NCBI GenBank assembly: GCA_965205995.1
Contig: OZ242200.1
Coordinates: forward strand, 4,464,001 to 4,528,000
Direction: 5' to 3'
Length of the DNA: 64,000 nt
Origin: MPNO01 sp965205995
GTDB taxonomy: Bacteria; Pseudomonadota; Alphaproteobacteria; MPNO01
Below, in pieces: positions 28,017-37,889 of the stretch. The notes under the pieces are model-generated. The model was not told where the DNA came from. It was given only the letters and a program-made list of their open reading frames with translations, and made no database searches. Within the stretch, counting starts at the first letter, position 1, and every line of letters begins with the position of its first letter. Position numbers and translations under genes: made by a program.

Positions 28017-29501
28017 ATGGCACGGGATGAGGTCTGCGACATTGTCGTCATCGGCGGGGGCAGTGCGGCCTTCGAGGCGGCTGTTGCCGCGCATCAGGCG
28101 GGTACCGAGAAAATCGTGATGCTGGAAAAGGCGCCGGAGAGCGAATTCGGCGGCAACGCGCGCTATTCCCACACCGGATTCCGCTTTGCCTACGACACGC
28201 CGGACGAGATCCGAGAGATCATTCCGGATGTCGACGACGATCTATTCCAGACCTTTCACCTGCCGCCCTACACGCGGGACGATTTCCTCGCCGACCTGAA
28301 TCGGGTGACCCAGGGACGGATCGACCCGGTACTCTCCGGGTTCATGGTCGACAATTCCCTGGACGCCGTGCGCTGGATGCGCGACGTCGGAATCGTCTTC
28401 GAGCCCGAGCAGCATCCGCCGATCAATGGAAAATATTACTTCGAGCCCGGCATTATCGTTCACTCGGTAGGCGGCGGGCTCGGCCAACTCCTGCGCTGGC
28501 GTGAGATCGCGCTCGGGATGGGCGTCGACATTCGCTACGATTCGCGCGTGGTTGCCCTGCACGGCAACGATCGCCGCATCGAGGGGGTGCGCGTCTCCTC
28601 AGACGACGGCGAATACGACATCCGTGGCCGCGCCGTCATCGCCTGTTCCGGCGGGTTTCAGGCGAACTCCGAGATGCGGGCACGCTATCTCGGCCCCAAC
28701 GCCGACCTGATGAAAGTACGGGGCAGCGTCTACGATACGGGCGAGGTTCTGAACATGATGCTCGCTCTCGGTGCCGGAGCCGCCGGCCACTGGCAGGGCG
28801 CACACGCGACTCCGATCGACGCCGGGGCTTCCGACGGCGCCACGCCGGCGCGCGCCGACGGTCACAGCAACACGGCGAACCGCTATGACTACATGTTCGG
28901 TATCACCGTGAATTCGGCCGGCCGGCGCTTCTTCGACGAGGGCGAAGCGAACCTGTCCTACACCTACGCGAAGACCGGGCGCCGCGTGCTTGCCCAGCCC
29001 GGCAGCATCGCCTACCAGATCTTCGATCAGAAGGGGATGCAGCTCTTCCGCCTCGGGCCGGACTATACCGATACCTATGTCGAGGCACCGACCATCGCCG
29101 AGCTTGCGCCCAAGATCGGCCTTCATCCCGAAGTGCTGGCGCACACCGTGGAGAGTTTCAACGCCGCTGTCTGCGACGACGTCCCGTTCGATCCCTCCTG
29201 CCTCGACGGCCGTTCGACGGCTGGCATAGAGCCCGCCAAGACCAACTGGGCGACGCGGATCGACGAGCCGCCGTTCCGCGCCTACGCCGTCACCTGCGGA
29301 GTTACATTCTCGTTCGGCGGCGTGCGGGCGAACACCGCGATGGAAGTCATCAACACGTCGGGCCGCACCATCCAGGGGCTCTATGCCTCCGGCGATGTCG
29401 TCGGGCTCTTCTACCACAACTACCCGTCCTGCACCGGCCAGACCCGCAATGCCGTGTTCAGCAGGGTGGCGGGCGAGAACGCGGCCGCCCGCAATTACTG
29501 A
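28017..29501 (+). CDS. FAD-dependent tricarballylate dehydrogenase-like flavoprotein (TcuA/fumarate reductase family)
   Basis: Flavoprotein of 494 residues. FAD motif DIVVIGGGSAAFEAAVAAHQAG at the N-terminus, fumarate reductase-like catalytic region RRFFDEGEANLSYTYAKTG, and C-terminal GLYASGDVVGLFYHNYPSC followed by GQTRNAVFSRVAGENAA. The overall pattern resembles TcuA, which oxidises tricarballylate. The tcuB/tcuC partners are not adjacent; the next gene is a CapA-like phosphatase. It has a GGGGAG ribosome site. A TctABC transporter for carboxylates lies a few kilobases away, which is consistent but not proof of a shared substrate. Confidence 0.85.
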   Translation: MARDEVCDIVVIGGGSAAFEAAVAAHQAGTEKIVMLEKAPESEFGGNARYSHTGFRFAYDTPDEIREIIPDVDDDLFQTFHLPPYTRDDFLADLNRVTQGRIDPVLSGFMVDNSLDAVRWMRDVGIVFEPEQHPPINGKYYFEPGIIVHSVGGGLGQLLRWREIALGMGVDIRYDSRVVALHGNDRRIEGVRVSSDDGEYDIRGRAVIACSGGFQANSEMRARYLGPNADLMKVRGSVYDTGEVLNMMLALGAGAAGHWQGAHATPIDAGASDGATPARADGHSNTANRYDYMFGITVNSAGRRFFDEGEANLSYTYAKTGRRVLAQPGSIAYQIFDQKGMQLFRLGPDYTDTYVEAPTIAELAPKIGLHPEVLAHTVESFNAAVCDDVPFDPSCLDGRSTAGIEPAKTNWATRIDEPPFRAYAVTCGVTFSFGGVRANTAMEVINTSGRTIQGLYASGDVVGLFYHNYPSCTGQTRNAVFSRVAGENAAARNY

Positions 29502-29578
29502 AGTCGTCGATACCGGCCGCTCCGAGGTGGGACGGACGGCAAGGAGCGCAGGGGATTTCGAAGAGGGCGCGCCGATAC

Positions 29579-30940
29579 ATGCTCTATCAGTCGGAAAAGG
29601 GTGAGATCACTGTCGCGTTGCTGGGCGACGCGATGCCGACGCGGCGCCTCGTCCCTTTCGCCGAGGAGCGCTACCTCGCCCTGGTCGATCTCCTGCGGGA
29701 CGCGAACGCGACGCTGGCGAATCTTGAGGGAACCGTCCGGCGCCCGGACGAGGGAACCCCCGGCATCACCGAAGGCACCTATGTGACCATCCCGCCGGTG
29801 TGCCTCGAGGACCTCAAGTGGATGGGCGTCAACTTGCTGACCTGCGCCAACAACCATTCCTTCGACTATGGCGAAGGCGGGTTGATGGGCAGCATCGCTC
29901 ATCTCGACGCCGCCGGCATGGTGCACGCGGGCTCGGGCGCCAACCTGGCTGAAGCGCGCGCCCCCGGCTATCTCGACACGGAGAACGGGCGGGTTGCGGC
30001 GATCGCGATGACGGCGACCTTCAAGCCGTGGAACCGCGCGGCGCCCCAGCGGCCCGACATGGGTGGCAGGCCGGGGATCAACCCGCTTGCGCACGCGGCC
30101 CGATACACGGTGGACAGAGAGTCCTTTGCCGCGTTGCAGAGGATCAGCGAGGGGCTGGGCTTCGAGCGCGCAAAGGAACGCGACCGCCGGCATTTCTTCG
30201 GCTCGCAGGAAGTTCCTGACGAAACCGCCGAGGAGATCCGGCTGTTCGGCCAGACCTTCGTCTCGGGCGACGGGTTTGGCGTGGAAACCAGGGTGGACGA
30301 GGCCGACATGGCCGACAATCTGAGATGGATCCGCGAGGCAAGGCGCCAGGCCGATTGGGTTGTCGTCTGCTTTCACAGCCACGAGTTCGGCGGGCGCGGT
30401 CTGATGACCGCCCGGTCGCGTGCCGAAATCGAGGAGCTCGCGGATTTCACGCGTGAATTCGCACACGCCGCCATCGACGCGGGCGCCGATGTCTTCGTGG
30501 GCCACGGGTCGCATACCCTGCTGGGAGTCGAGGTCTACAAGGGCAAGCCCATTCTCTACAGCATGGGCAACTTCATATTTCAGAATGAGACGATCCTCGC
30601 CTTTCCGGCGCAGGCCTATAGCAGGTTCGACCTTGGCGCCGAGGCGACGCCGGCCGATTTCCTGGATGCGCGCACCGAGAACGACACGAAGGGACATCCC
30701 GCATCGCCCGGGTTCTGGCAAGGTGCCGCCTGCATCTGTCGGCTGCGGAAAGAGGGTCAAAGCGAGCTGCGGTTTTACCCGATCGACCTCGGCTATGGGC
30801 GCCCCCGCCCGCAGCGCGGCCGTCCGCTGCTGGCCGACGAGGAGGTTGCGGCGACCGTTCTCGAAGACCTGCAGCGCCTGTCCCGGCGCTACGGCACCGA
30901 GCTCGACATCGATGGCCGTGTCGGCATTGTTACCCTATAG
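29579..30940 (+). CDS. CapA-family metallophosphatase-like protein
   Basis: Protein of 453 residues from the poly-gamma-glutamate CapA fold, a calcineurin-like metallophosphatase branch. Family motifs: LLGDAMPTRRL, ATLANLEGTVR, LTCANNHSFDYGEGGL, CFHSHEFGG, and HGSHTLLGVEVYKGKPILYSMGNF (written here in two overlapping pieces). No signal peptide or membrane anchor is seen, so it is probably not in polyglutamate export. It is 77 bases downstream of the TcuA-like gene and may be co-transcribed. Substrate unknown. Confidence 0.85.
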   Translation: MLYQSEKGEITVALLGDAMPTRRLVPFAEERYLALVDLLRDANATLANLEGTVRRPDEGTPGITEGTYVTIPPVCLEDLKWMGVNLLTCANNHSFDYGEGGLMGSIAHLDAAGMVHAGSGANLAEARAPGYLDTENGRVAAIAMTATFKPWNRAAPQRPDMGGRPGINPLAHAARYTVDRESFAALQRISEGLGFERAKERDRRHFFGSQEVPDETAEEIRLFGQTFVSGDGFGVETRVDEADMADNLRWIREARRQADWVVVCFHSHEFGGRGLMTARSRAEIEELADFTREFAHAAIDAGADVFVGHGSHTLLGVEVYKGKPILYSMGNFIFQNETILAFPAQAYSRFDLGAEATPADFLDARTENDTKGHPASPGFWQGAACICRLRKEGQSELRFYPIDLGYGRPRPQRGRPLLADEEVAATVLEDLQRLSRRYGTELDIDGRVGIVTL

Positions 30941-31018
30941 CCCGGATTTCTCACCGCGCAGGCTTCCAGCGAAAGCCGGCGCCGGGCTCCGAGGGCCAGC
31001 GCCGACATCGCCGTCGGT

Positions 31019-31426
31019 TTAGACCAGTTCTTTTTCGGGCTCAGGCTCCTTGGCCAGGCGGTCGAGCTTGGTCTCCGCCTCCTGAAATCCGTGGACCGAG
31101 AGGTCGAAGTTGTTGCCGTCGGGATCGGTGGCACGCGTCTCGGCATAGGGACGGTCGGCCGGCCGCTCCGCCGGTCGCGCCATACCATATTCCTCCAGCC
31201 GGTGCGTAATCTCGTCGGCATCTTCGATCTGGAAGCCGAAATGGTTCAGGCCGCTCGGCTTGCCTTCGGCCTTGTTAGGCAACAGGGCAAGGGTGATGTG
31301 GCCGTCGGTCACGTAATAGGCGCCGTCGCCCGAGTTGAGGAGCTTCATGTCGAAGACCTCCTCGTAAAACCTTGCAAGCTTCTCCGGATTGAGCGTGACG
31401 ATCGCCAGGTGCCGGATCTGGGGCAT
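31019..31426 (-). CDS. VOC-superfamily (glyoxalase/dioxygenase fold) protein
   Basis: Protein of 135 residues with one VOC domain: IRHLAIVTLNPEKLARFYEEV, GLNHFGFQIEDADEI and RATDPDGNNFDLS. Metal positions are the histidine in RHLAI and HFGFQ; the usual C-terminal glutamate is replaced by aspartate in FDLS. It has an acidic tail (EPEPEKELV). A strong GGAGGAAG ribosome site precedes the ATG. It is the last gene of the tctC-tctAB-amidase group. Lyase, isomerase or resistance functions are all possible. Confidence 0.85.
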   Translation of the reverse strand: MPQIRHLAIVTLNPEKLARFYEEVFDMKLLNSGDGAYYVTDGHITLALLPNKAEGKPSGLNHFGFQIEDADEITHRLEEYGMARPAERPADRPYAETRATDPDGNNFDLSVHGFQEAETKLDRLAKEPEPEKELV

Positions 31427-31642
31427 TTCAATCTTCCTCCGAAAAAAGGGTCGTTCGGGTTCTCGCCGAACGGCGCTCGTTCTTGGTGCCCAGGCGGATC
31501 CGACTCTGAAAGGAAGGATCGCACGACCTGGAGAGAGCCTTACGCGTGCCAGTATAGGCATGATGGCGCGAAATTTGAAAGCGACCCAACGGATGCCGAA
31601 CAGCATGGGCGCCTTCGCTGTCAAGCGAAATTTCACTGCACT

Positions 31643-33292
31643 CTAGCCGCGGCCACCGACAGCTATTGGGAAGCCGAACACCGCCGCGGGCTCCTCGGAG
31701 AAGGCATGATCGCGAGGAAGCGATCCGATGGCCTTGAGCACCGCCGGCGCGGCAGCGTAGGCCGCGCCGCGAACCGCGTCGGAGGGCGAGAGGTCCGCGC
31801 GTGCAAGCATCGTATCCACGAAATCCCGCGTGGATCTGTCGGAACCTTCGTCCGCCGGCTGCTCCGGCGGCGGACCGATAGGGGCGGACGGTGTCCCCTC
31901 GACAAGCGTTGGCCGGCGGGCCCGCCATGGGGTAGCGGCTTCGTAGGCATGGGCAACCCGCAAGACGGTTGCCTCGTCGAAGGGCCGGCCGACGATCTGC
32001 ATGCCGAGCGGCAATCCATCCGCGTCGAACCCGTTGCAAATCGAGAGGGCGGGCAGACCGAGGACGTTGAACGGCGCGGTCGTCCTGGCCTCGGCCCAGG
32101 CCGCGGGTTGCGAAGGCGTACCGAATGCGGCTGCGCCGCGGGCGCCGCTCGCCGTCAACAGCACGTCGCAGCGCTCGAACACGGACGGCATCTCGGAGAT
32201 CATTCGGCGTCGCTCCCGTTGCGCCCGGATGTAAGCCAGTGCGTCGATCAGGCACGCGGTGACGATCCGCTTCTGAAAATCGATGCCGAACGCGTCGAGC
32301 CGCGTGACCAAGTTGGAATGATGCACGGCGTAGACCTCGGTTTCTCCGAGGGCGATCTTGACGGCATTGTATTGGGCGATCGGGCGAAGCCGCACCTCCT
32401 CGACGAACGCCCCCAGGCCGCGCAGCACCTCGATCGCATCCTCCATGGCGCCGCGGAGAGCCGGGGAGGTCGGCTGTTCTTCCTCCCAGAAATGACGGAT
32501 CGCACCGACCCGCAGCCCCTTGACGTCGTCGAAGAGCGCGGCGCGATAGTCAGGGACGGGGTGTTCCGCGCTCGTCGGGTCGAGAGGGTCGGCGCCCGCG
32601 ATGGCGCCGAGGACGATGGCGCAGTCCTCGACACACCAAGTCATCGGCCCGCAATGGTCCAGCGAGAACGCGTTCGGCATGACCCCGCGCCGGCTCACCC
32701 GGCCGTAGCTCGGCTTGAGCCCGACGACGCCGCAGAGCGCGGCAGGGCCGCGGATCGAACCGCCCGTGTCGGTGCCGAGCGCGGCGGGGACGAAGCCCGC
32801 GGCGACTGCGGCGGCAGAGCCGCTCGACGAGCCGCCGGGAACCCGCGTCGGGTCCCACGGATTGCGCGCCGGCGGCCAGGGGAGGTCGAAGGCCGGCCCG
32901 CTGCGCGCGAACTCATGGGTCGTGAGCTTGCCGAGAAGTATGGCGCCGGCCTCGTGGAGACGCGCGACGGCCGTGGCATTTCTCGCCGGTACGTTGTCCA
33001 TCGCGATACGCGACTGCCCCGCGGTGCGGATCCCCGCCGTGTCGTATATGTCCTTGAGCCCGAAAGAAATGCCGTGCATCGGCCCGCGCCACCTTCCGTT
33101 GGCCAACTCGGCCTCGGCCCGGCGAGCGTCCTCCAGGGCCCGCTCGGCGGTGAGGGTCACGACCGCGGAGATCTGGGGGTCCAGAGTCTCGATCCGGCGC
33201 AGGCAGGCTTCGGTCAGTTCGACAGGCGACAGTTCTCTCCGTCTGATCGACTCGGACGCCTGGGCGATGGTGAGCCGCACCGGATTCGTCAT
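31643..33292 (-). CDS. Amidase-signature family hydrolase with C-terminal extension
   Basis: Ser-Ser-Lys amidase of 549 residues. The triad is visible: lysine in GISFGLKDIYDTAG, serine in GGSSSGSAAAVAAG and the nucleophile in GTDTGGSIRGPAALCG. The amidase domain ends near residue 470; about 75 further residues (from EGSDRSTRDFVDTML) resemble the small DUF4089-like tail found on some amidases. It lies 33 bases after the fused TctAB gene on the same strand, implying that the imported compound contains an amide. AtzE/allophanate hydrolase-like enzymes are close in style but the substrate is not determined. Confidence 0.88.
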   Translation of the reverse strand: MTNPVRLTIAQASESIRRRELSPVELTEACLRRIETLDPQISAVVTLTAERALEDARRAEAELANGRWRGPMHGISFGLKDIYDTAGIRTAGQSRIAMDNVPARNATAVARLHEAGAILLGKLTTHEFARSGPAFDLPWPPARNPWDPTRVPGGSSSGSAAAVAAGFVPAALGTDTGGSIRGPAALCGVVGLKPSYGRVSRRGVMPNAFSLDHCGPMTWCVEDCAIVLGAIAGADPLDPTSAEHPVPDYRAALFDDVKGLRVGAIRHFWEEEQPTSPALRGAMEDAIEVLRGLGAFVEEVRLRPIAQYNAVKIALGETEVYAVHHSNLVTRLDAFGIDFQKRIVTACLIDALAYIRAQRERRRMISEMPSVFERCDVLLTASGARGAAAFGTPSQPAAWAEARTTAPFNVLGLPALSICNGFDADGLPLGMQIVGRPFDEATVLRVAHAYEAATPWRARRPTLVEGTPSAPIGPPPEQPADEGSDRSTRDFVDTMLARADLSPSDAVRGAAYAAAPAVLKAIGSLPRDHAFSEEPAAVFGFPIAVGGRG

Positions 33293-33325
33293 CGCTACCC
33301 CGTCCCGCCGATGCCTGCCTCGCGG

Positions 33326-35290
33326 CTAGGAGAAAATCAGCGAGTCGTACCAGAAGACGGGCACGATCCGCTCGAACATGATGTAGAGGAAGATTGCCGC
33401 GCCGACACTGTACGGGACGAACAGGCGCCACGTGTATCCACCCCAGTACCAGAGATAGGCGCCGACGAATAGCACGATTGCCAGGAACTGACCGATCAGG
33501 ACGGTTGCGACCAGAATGGCGAACATCCAGACGAAGTAATGCGCGCCCGACAGGAGCAGCTTCCGGTCATGGGCATCGCCCGCGATGCTGACCCCCCGGC
33601 GGAGGCACAATCGAATGTCGTTCCAATCGTGGAAGATCACGACGAGAACGAGCGGGATCCCGGTGATCATCACGATGAAGGGGAAAAACCGCGCGGCGAA
33701 ATGCCAGTCCGCCGCCAGGATCAGCCCGTAGGAGAGAGCGCCGAGCAGGCAGACGGCGAAGGGAAGAGACAGAGCCGGGTTCTGTGCCGCCGAGTCGTCG
33801 ATCTGCACGCCCGCCGGCGCCGCCCGGCGACGAAGCATGCCGCGCACGCCAACCAGGAGCCCGAGCAGGATCAGTACGGCCAGGATCACGACGATGGGGC
33901 GCCCGAGCCACGTGTAGTCATAGCTGCGCATCGAAATGTGCAGCGATACCTCCATGATGCTGCCCAAGATGAAGCCCAGGATGACGGGCGGCCGGGGCCA
34001 TCCGCTCTGCTTCATGACGTAGCCGAGGATGCCGGCGAGGATCAGGGTGACCCAGTCGCCGAGACCGTTCCCGGAGAGCCAGGCGCCCATGAACACGAAC
34101 AGCGTGATCGCCGGTACGATCAGGTGGCCCCGGATGAAGGTGAGCTTCGCCACCTGGCGGCCCCAGACGAGGAGGAAGGCGGCGCCCAGGATGTTGCCGA
34201 GCGCGAGCGCCCAGATCAGGCTGAAGGTGATATCGAGTTTGGTGGTGAGGAGCTCCGGCCCCGGCTCGAGTCCCTGGATTTCGAAAGCGACCAGCAGGAT
34301 CGCCATCGACGCGCTGCCCGGGACGGCGAACGCAATGGTCGGGATCAGCGCCCCCCCCTTCATGGCGTTGTTCGCGGTCTCTGGTGCGATCACGCCGCGG
34401 ATGTCGCCCTTGCCGAACTGGGACTTGTCCTTCGAGCTTTGCACCACATGGCCATAGGCGACCCAGTCGACCAACGAGCCACCCACCCCCGGCAGCAGGC
34501 CGATATAGACGCCGATGAAGGTGCAGCGCACCACCAGCCACCAGTTGCGGACGGCATCGATCATGCCGGTCAGGAGACCGGTCTTCGCCTGCTCGCGCGG
34601 CACGCGCGAGATCGAGGTGTCGCGAACCGCGAGTTCGAGCAGCTCCGGCAGGGCGAACAGCCCGAGCACGAACGGTATCAGCGGCAGCCCGTCGATCAGG
34701 TAGGTGGTGTCGAACCAGTAGCGCGGTATCGCACCCTCGGGCGAGTACCCGATCATCGACAGGACCAGGCCGAGGATCGCGGCGACCAGCCCTTTGACGA
34801 TCGAGCTGCCGCTCAGCGCGCCCACCATGGTGAGGGCGAGGAGCCCCAGCATGAAGAACTCGGGCGAAGCGAAGGAAAGGATCAGCGGCCTGACGATGGG
34901 GATCGAAAGGGCGAGCACCAGCGCCCCGAGCACCCCGCCGACCGCCGAGACCGTGAATGCGGCTCCGAAGGCGCGGGACGCCTGGCCTTTCTGCGCCAAC
35001 GGGTAACCATCGAGGATGGTTGCCTGAGAGGCCGCGGTGCCCGGGATGCCGAGAAGCACCGACGAGATGGTGTCGCTGGTCGTGGTGATCGAATACATGC
35101 CCATCAGGAAGGCGAAAGCCCAGGCGGGCTCCATGCCGAAGGTGAAGGGCAGCAGGATCGCCATGCCGACGAGCCCGGAAAGACCCGGCACCGCGCCGAA
35201 ATACATGCCGATGGCGAGGCCGAGCAGCAAATAGCCGCCCGCCGGCCACTGAACGGTCAGAACGAGGCCGTGGAATGCCGCATCCCACAT
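33326..35290 (-). CDS. Tripartite tricarboxylate transporter: fused TctA-TctB membrane protein
   Basis: Membrane component of a TTT importer, 654 residues. The N-terminal 500 residues are TctA, with GAVPGLSGLVGMAILLPFTF, GIPGTAASQATILDGYPLAQ, and GLLPGVGGSLVDWVAYGH in the two inverted halves. After a polar linker (RRRAAPAGVQIDDSAAQN) comes a TctB-like four-helix domain of about 145 residues, normally a separate small protein. No separate tctB is present, consistent with a fusion. It is 88 bases downstream of the TctC gene and upstream of the amidase. Confidence 0.9.
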   Translation of the reverse strand: MWDAAFHGLVLTVQWPAGGYLLLGLAIGMYFGAVPGLSGLVGMAILLPFTFGMEPAWAFAFLMGMYSITTTSDTISSVLLGIPGTAASQATILDGYPLAQKGQASRAFGAAFTVSAVGGVLGALVLALSIPIVRPLILSFASPEFFMLGLLALTMVGALSGSSIVKGLVAAILGLVLSMIGYSPEGAIPRYWFDTTYLIDGLPLIPFVLGLFALPELLELAVRDTSISRVPREQAKTGLLTGMIDAVRNWWLVVRCTFIGVYIGLLPGVGGSLVDWVAYGHVVQSSKDKSQFGKGDIRGVIAPETANNAMKGGALIPTIAFAVPGSASMAILLVAFEIQGLEPGPELLTTKLDITFSLIWALALGNILGAAFLLVWGRQVAKLTFIRGHLIVPAITLFVFMGAWLSGNGLGDWVTLILAGILGYVMKQSGWPRPPVILGFILGSIMEVSLHISMRSYDYTWLGRPIVVILAVLILLGLLVGVRGMLRRRAAPAGVQIDDSAAQNPALSLPFAVCLLGALSYGLILAADWHFAARFFPFIVMITGIPLVLVVIFHDWNDIRLCLRRGVSIAGDAHDRKLLLSGAHYFVWMFAILVATVLIGQFLAIVLFVGAYLWYWGGYTWRLFVPYSVGAAIFLYIMFERIVPVFWYDSLIFS

Positions 35291-35378
35291 CAGGACACCG
35301 ATTCGTTGGCACCCCGGAAGGAAACCTTCCGGGGTGCGGGGACTTAGGCTGTGGTGTCTATGTCAAGGCGCCTGCGGC

Positions 35379-36476
35379 TCAATGACGGACCTTGTCGGCG
35401 AAGGCCTGCAGGAACGCTACCAGATCCTTGTCGGCGTTCTTCACTTGATCGAGCAGGAACTTCTGACCCGGCTCTCCCTTGATCGGCGATGGCAAACCCT
35501 TGTTGAGCTTCTTGTATTCCTCCAGATATTGCGGATCCTTCATCGTCGCGTCATACGCCTTGCGCAGGATGTCCACCGCTTTCTGGGGCGCTTTTGGCGG
35601 CAGGAACACGGCCCGCAGGATCTTGGCCCGCATGTTCGATATCAGGATATAGCCTTCCCACAACTTGCCGGACGGCGTGGCGCCCTTGCCGAATTTCATG
35701 CGGTAGAGATCGAGAAAACTCGGGACGTCGGGGTAGTCGCGATGCGCCACCAGACCCTTGCCGTCCGCCGTCGGGATGCCCGTGTGGAACAGCGGCGTGA
35801 CGATCCCTTCCTTCACCATGATGGGCTCGACCCGGCCGCGGAACCCAGGCGTCGAATCCGACGAATACTGAAGCTCGTTCTGTTGCACCGCCTTGCGCAG
35901 CTGCGCGCCCGACTTGAAGCCGTGCACATGACGATAGGGCACCTGCAGAATGTCGAGGGCGAGCCGGGTGCCCATATCCTTGGTGTTGGTTGGCGCATGG
36001 CCACCGGTGCGGAACGGCTCGGTGATCTTGAAGAAGTCCGCAGGCGTCTGGATGCCCGGTGGATGATCCTTGCGGATATAGGCGACTTCCTGGGAGCCGA
36101 GACCGCCGATGAAGATCAGGTCGGAGTGGCTGACGCGCAACGCCGGATCCGTGAGCACCTCGCCCAGAAGGCTGATCGTGAACACGCCCATGGTGTAACC
36201 GTCGCGCTTGGCCTTCTCGCCGAGGAAATTGGTTCCGACCTTGCCACCCGCGCCCGCTACGTTGCGAATGACCACCCGGGGATTGCCCGGGATATACTTG
36301 GGCATGAACCGCATGAGCAGCCGACCCTGGATGCTGGTGTTGCCGCCCGGCGCATAGTTGATGATTACGTTGAGGGTCTTGCCCTTGTAGAACTGCGCTT
36401 GGGCTGGAGCCATTCCGATTCCGGCGACGAGCGCGAGGCCCGCAAGGCCCATGAAAACGCTAGATATGGTTTTCAT
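35379..36476 (-). CDS. Tripartite tricarboxylate transporter substrate-binding protein (TctC/Bug type)
   Basis: Periplasmic binding protein of 365 residues with a signal peptide (MKTISSVFMGLAGLALVAGI, cleavage after AQA). The mature protein starts FYKGKTLNVIINYAPGGNTS and has NPRVVIRNVAGAGGKVGTNFL, the Bug-family ligand loop. It is the first gene of the transport operon and faces the alpha/beta hydrolase gene across about 230 bases, which must contain promoters in both directions. Ligands of the family are carboxylates and aromatic or amino acids. Confidence 0.9.
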   Translation of the reverse strand: MKTISSVFMGLAGLALVAGIGMAPAQAQFYKGKTLNVIINYAPGGNTSIQGRLLMRFMPKYIPGNPRVVIRNVAGAGGKVGTNFLGEKAKRDGYTMGVFTISLLGEVLTDPALRVSHSDLIFIGGLGSQEVAYIRKDHPPGIQTPADFFKITEPFRTGGHAPTNTKDMGTRLALDILQVPYRHVHGFKSGAQLRKAVQQNELQYSSDSTPGFRGRVEPIMVKEGIVTPLFHTGIPTADGKGLVAHRDYPDVPSFLDLYRMKFGKGATPSGKLWEGYILISNMRAKILRAVFLPPKAPQKAVDILRKAYDATMKDPQYLEEYKKLNKGLPSPIKGEPGQKFLLDQVKNADKDLVAFLQAFADKVRH

Positions 36477-36709
36477 TTCGCTTTCTCCCCAATTGACGAA
36501 CGTGGTTGTCACGCTTTCTGTATTGCGAGCGAGCTTAACAGAAGTTGTTTCCAGCGAGATACCCTCTTGCCGCCCTTCCCCGACGGTCTTCCGAGCGACC
36601 GATCTCCCGCCGGGCCTCCCGGGTTGCGAAGCCGCGCGCGCCCCCTGACAATGGATCCCGACGCTCCGACACGGTGGCAGGAGCGCCAGAGGCAGGGCTG
36701 GCCGGGTCA

Positions 36710-37600
36710 ATGAACGAAGCCAAATTCATCGACGTGGACGGAATCCGGACACGCTACTTCACGGCGGGCGAAGGCGCGCCGCTGGTGCTGTTCCACGGCG
36801 GCCAGTTCGGGTCGCAGAATCTGGCGGAGTCGGCGTGTGACTGGGAACTCAACGTCCAGGGTCTGAGCCAATGGTATCGCGTGTTCGCGGTCGACAAGCT
36901 GGGCCAGGGCTACACCGACAACCCGAAGGACGACGACTACAGCATGGCGGCGGTGGTGCGGCACGCTCACGGGTTCCTGGCGGCGCTCGGGCTCGAGAAC
37001 GTTCACGTCGTCGGGCATTCGCGCGGCGGATACCTGGTCTGCCGGCTCACCCTCGACCATCCCCACCGCATCCGGTCCTGCGTCGTCGTCGACTCCAATA
37101 CGCTGGCCCCCGGAATTCCGCGAAGCGAGATCGTGCTCGCCAATCCGCCCGAGCCCAGATTGAGCCGCGAGAGCCAGCGCTGGATCATCGAGCGCTACTC
37201 ATACACCACCGGGCATATCACGGACTCCTGGCTCGACGAGGTCTGTGCCGTTGCCGCTCTCCCGGAGAGCCGGGAGGCGCTGGAGAAAATGGAGGCGGGG
37301 GGGCTCCGGTCCTCATACTTCATGCCCGGCCTCGCCCGGGACAAGGAGGATACCTTCGCCCGGCTGCGCGATCAGGGCATGCGCCGCCCGACGCAGGTAA
37401 TGTGGGGCTACAACGATCCGACCGCGACGATCGCCCAGGGCCAGGCGCTCTTCGACGTGATCGCGGCGACCGAGCGACACGCCCGGATGGTTGTACTCAA
37501 CCAGGCAGGACATTTTTCGTTCCGCGAGCAAGTGGATGCGTTCAACCATTCTCTGCGCGGCTTCATCGATGGCCTGGGGCCTCCCCGCGGATCGCCCTGA
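36710..37600 (+). CDS. Alpha/beta hydrolase
   Basis: Hydrolase of 296 residues. The catalytic triad is visible: nucleophile serine in VVGHSRGGYL, aspartate in MWGYNDPTATI, and histidine in LNQAGHFSFRE; the oxyanion segment is LFHGGQFGSQN. The pattern resembles C-C bond hydrolases of meta-cleavage pathways and related esterases. It is divergent from the tctC operon. The spacer downstream holds a GC-rich hairpin and then an IS630 element. Confidence 0.86.
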   Translation: MNEAKFIDVDGIRTRYFTAGEGAPLVLFHGGQFGSQNLAESACDWELNVQGLSQWYRVFAVDKLGQGYTDNPKDDDYSMAAVVRHAHGFLAALGLENVHVVGHSRGGYLVCRLTLDHPHRIRSCVVVDSNTLAPGIPRSEIVLANPPEPRLSRESQRWIIERYSYTTGHITDSWLDEVCAVAALPESREALEKMEAGGLRSSYFMPGLARDKEDTFARLRDQGMRRPTQVMWGYNDPTATIAQGQALFDVIAATERHARMVVLNQAGHFSFREQVDAFNHSLRGFIDGLGPPRGSP

Positions 37601-37679
37601 CGGTTCTTCCCGGGCGCGGACTCGAATTGTCGACGGCCGACCGTCGCCCGGGCGGCAGGCTGGAGTTGTCTTGCTGCGA

Positions 37680-37714
37680 CCCCCCACCGATTGTTCGAGT
37701 CTTGGTGTGGGGGT
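37680..37714. terminator. GC-rich hairpin downstream of the alpha/beta hydrolase
   Basis: Arms CCCCCCACC (37680-37688) and GGTGTGGGGG(T) (37704-37714) pair with one bulged base around a 15-base loop, 80 bases after the hydrolase stop. There is no clear T-run, so its role as terminator is uncertain. The rest of 37601-37888 holds nothing I recognise. Confidence 0.35.
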
Positions 37715-37889
37715 GTCGACGGCTTCGACTTGTCCCGAAATTGAGTCGCCGAAAGGGGTGGGCCTCGTATCCCGACGGTCTCTGCCGTTCGACTTGATCG
37801 CCTCGAGGGGCTGTCCCTCCTCAAAGCGCTCGGGGTCTTGTTGGGGGGAGCCTGGTGTGCGCGCCTCTCGTTGTCACGTATCGCTCCCC

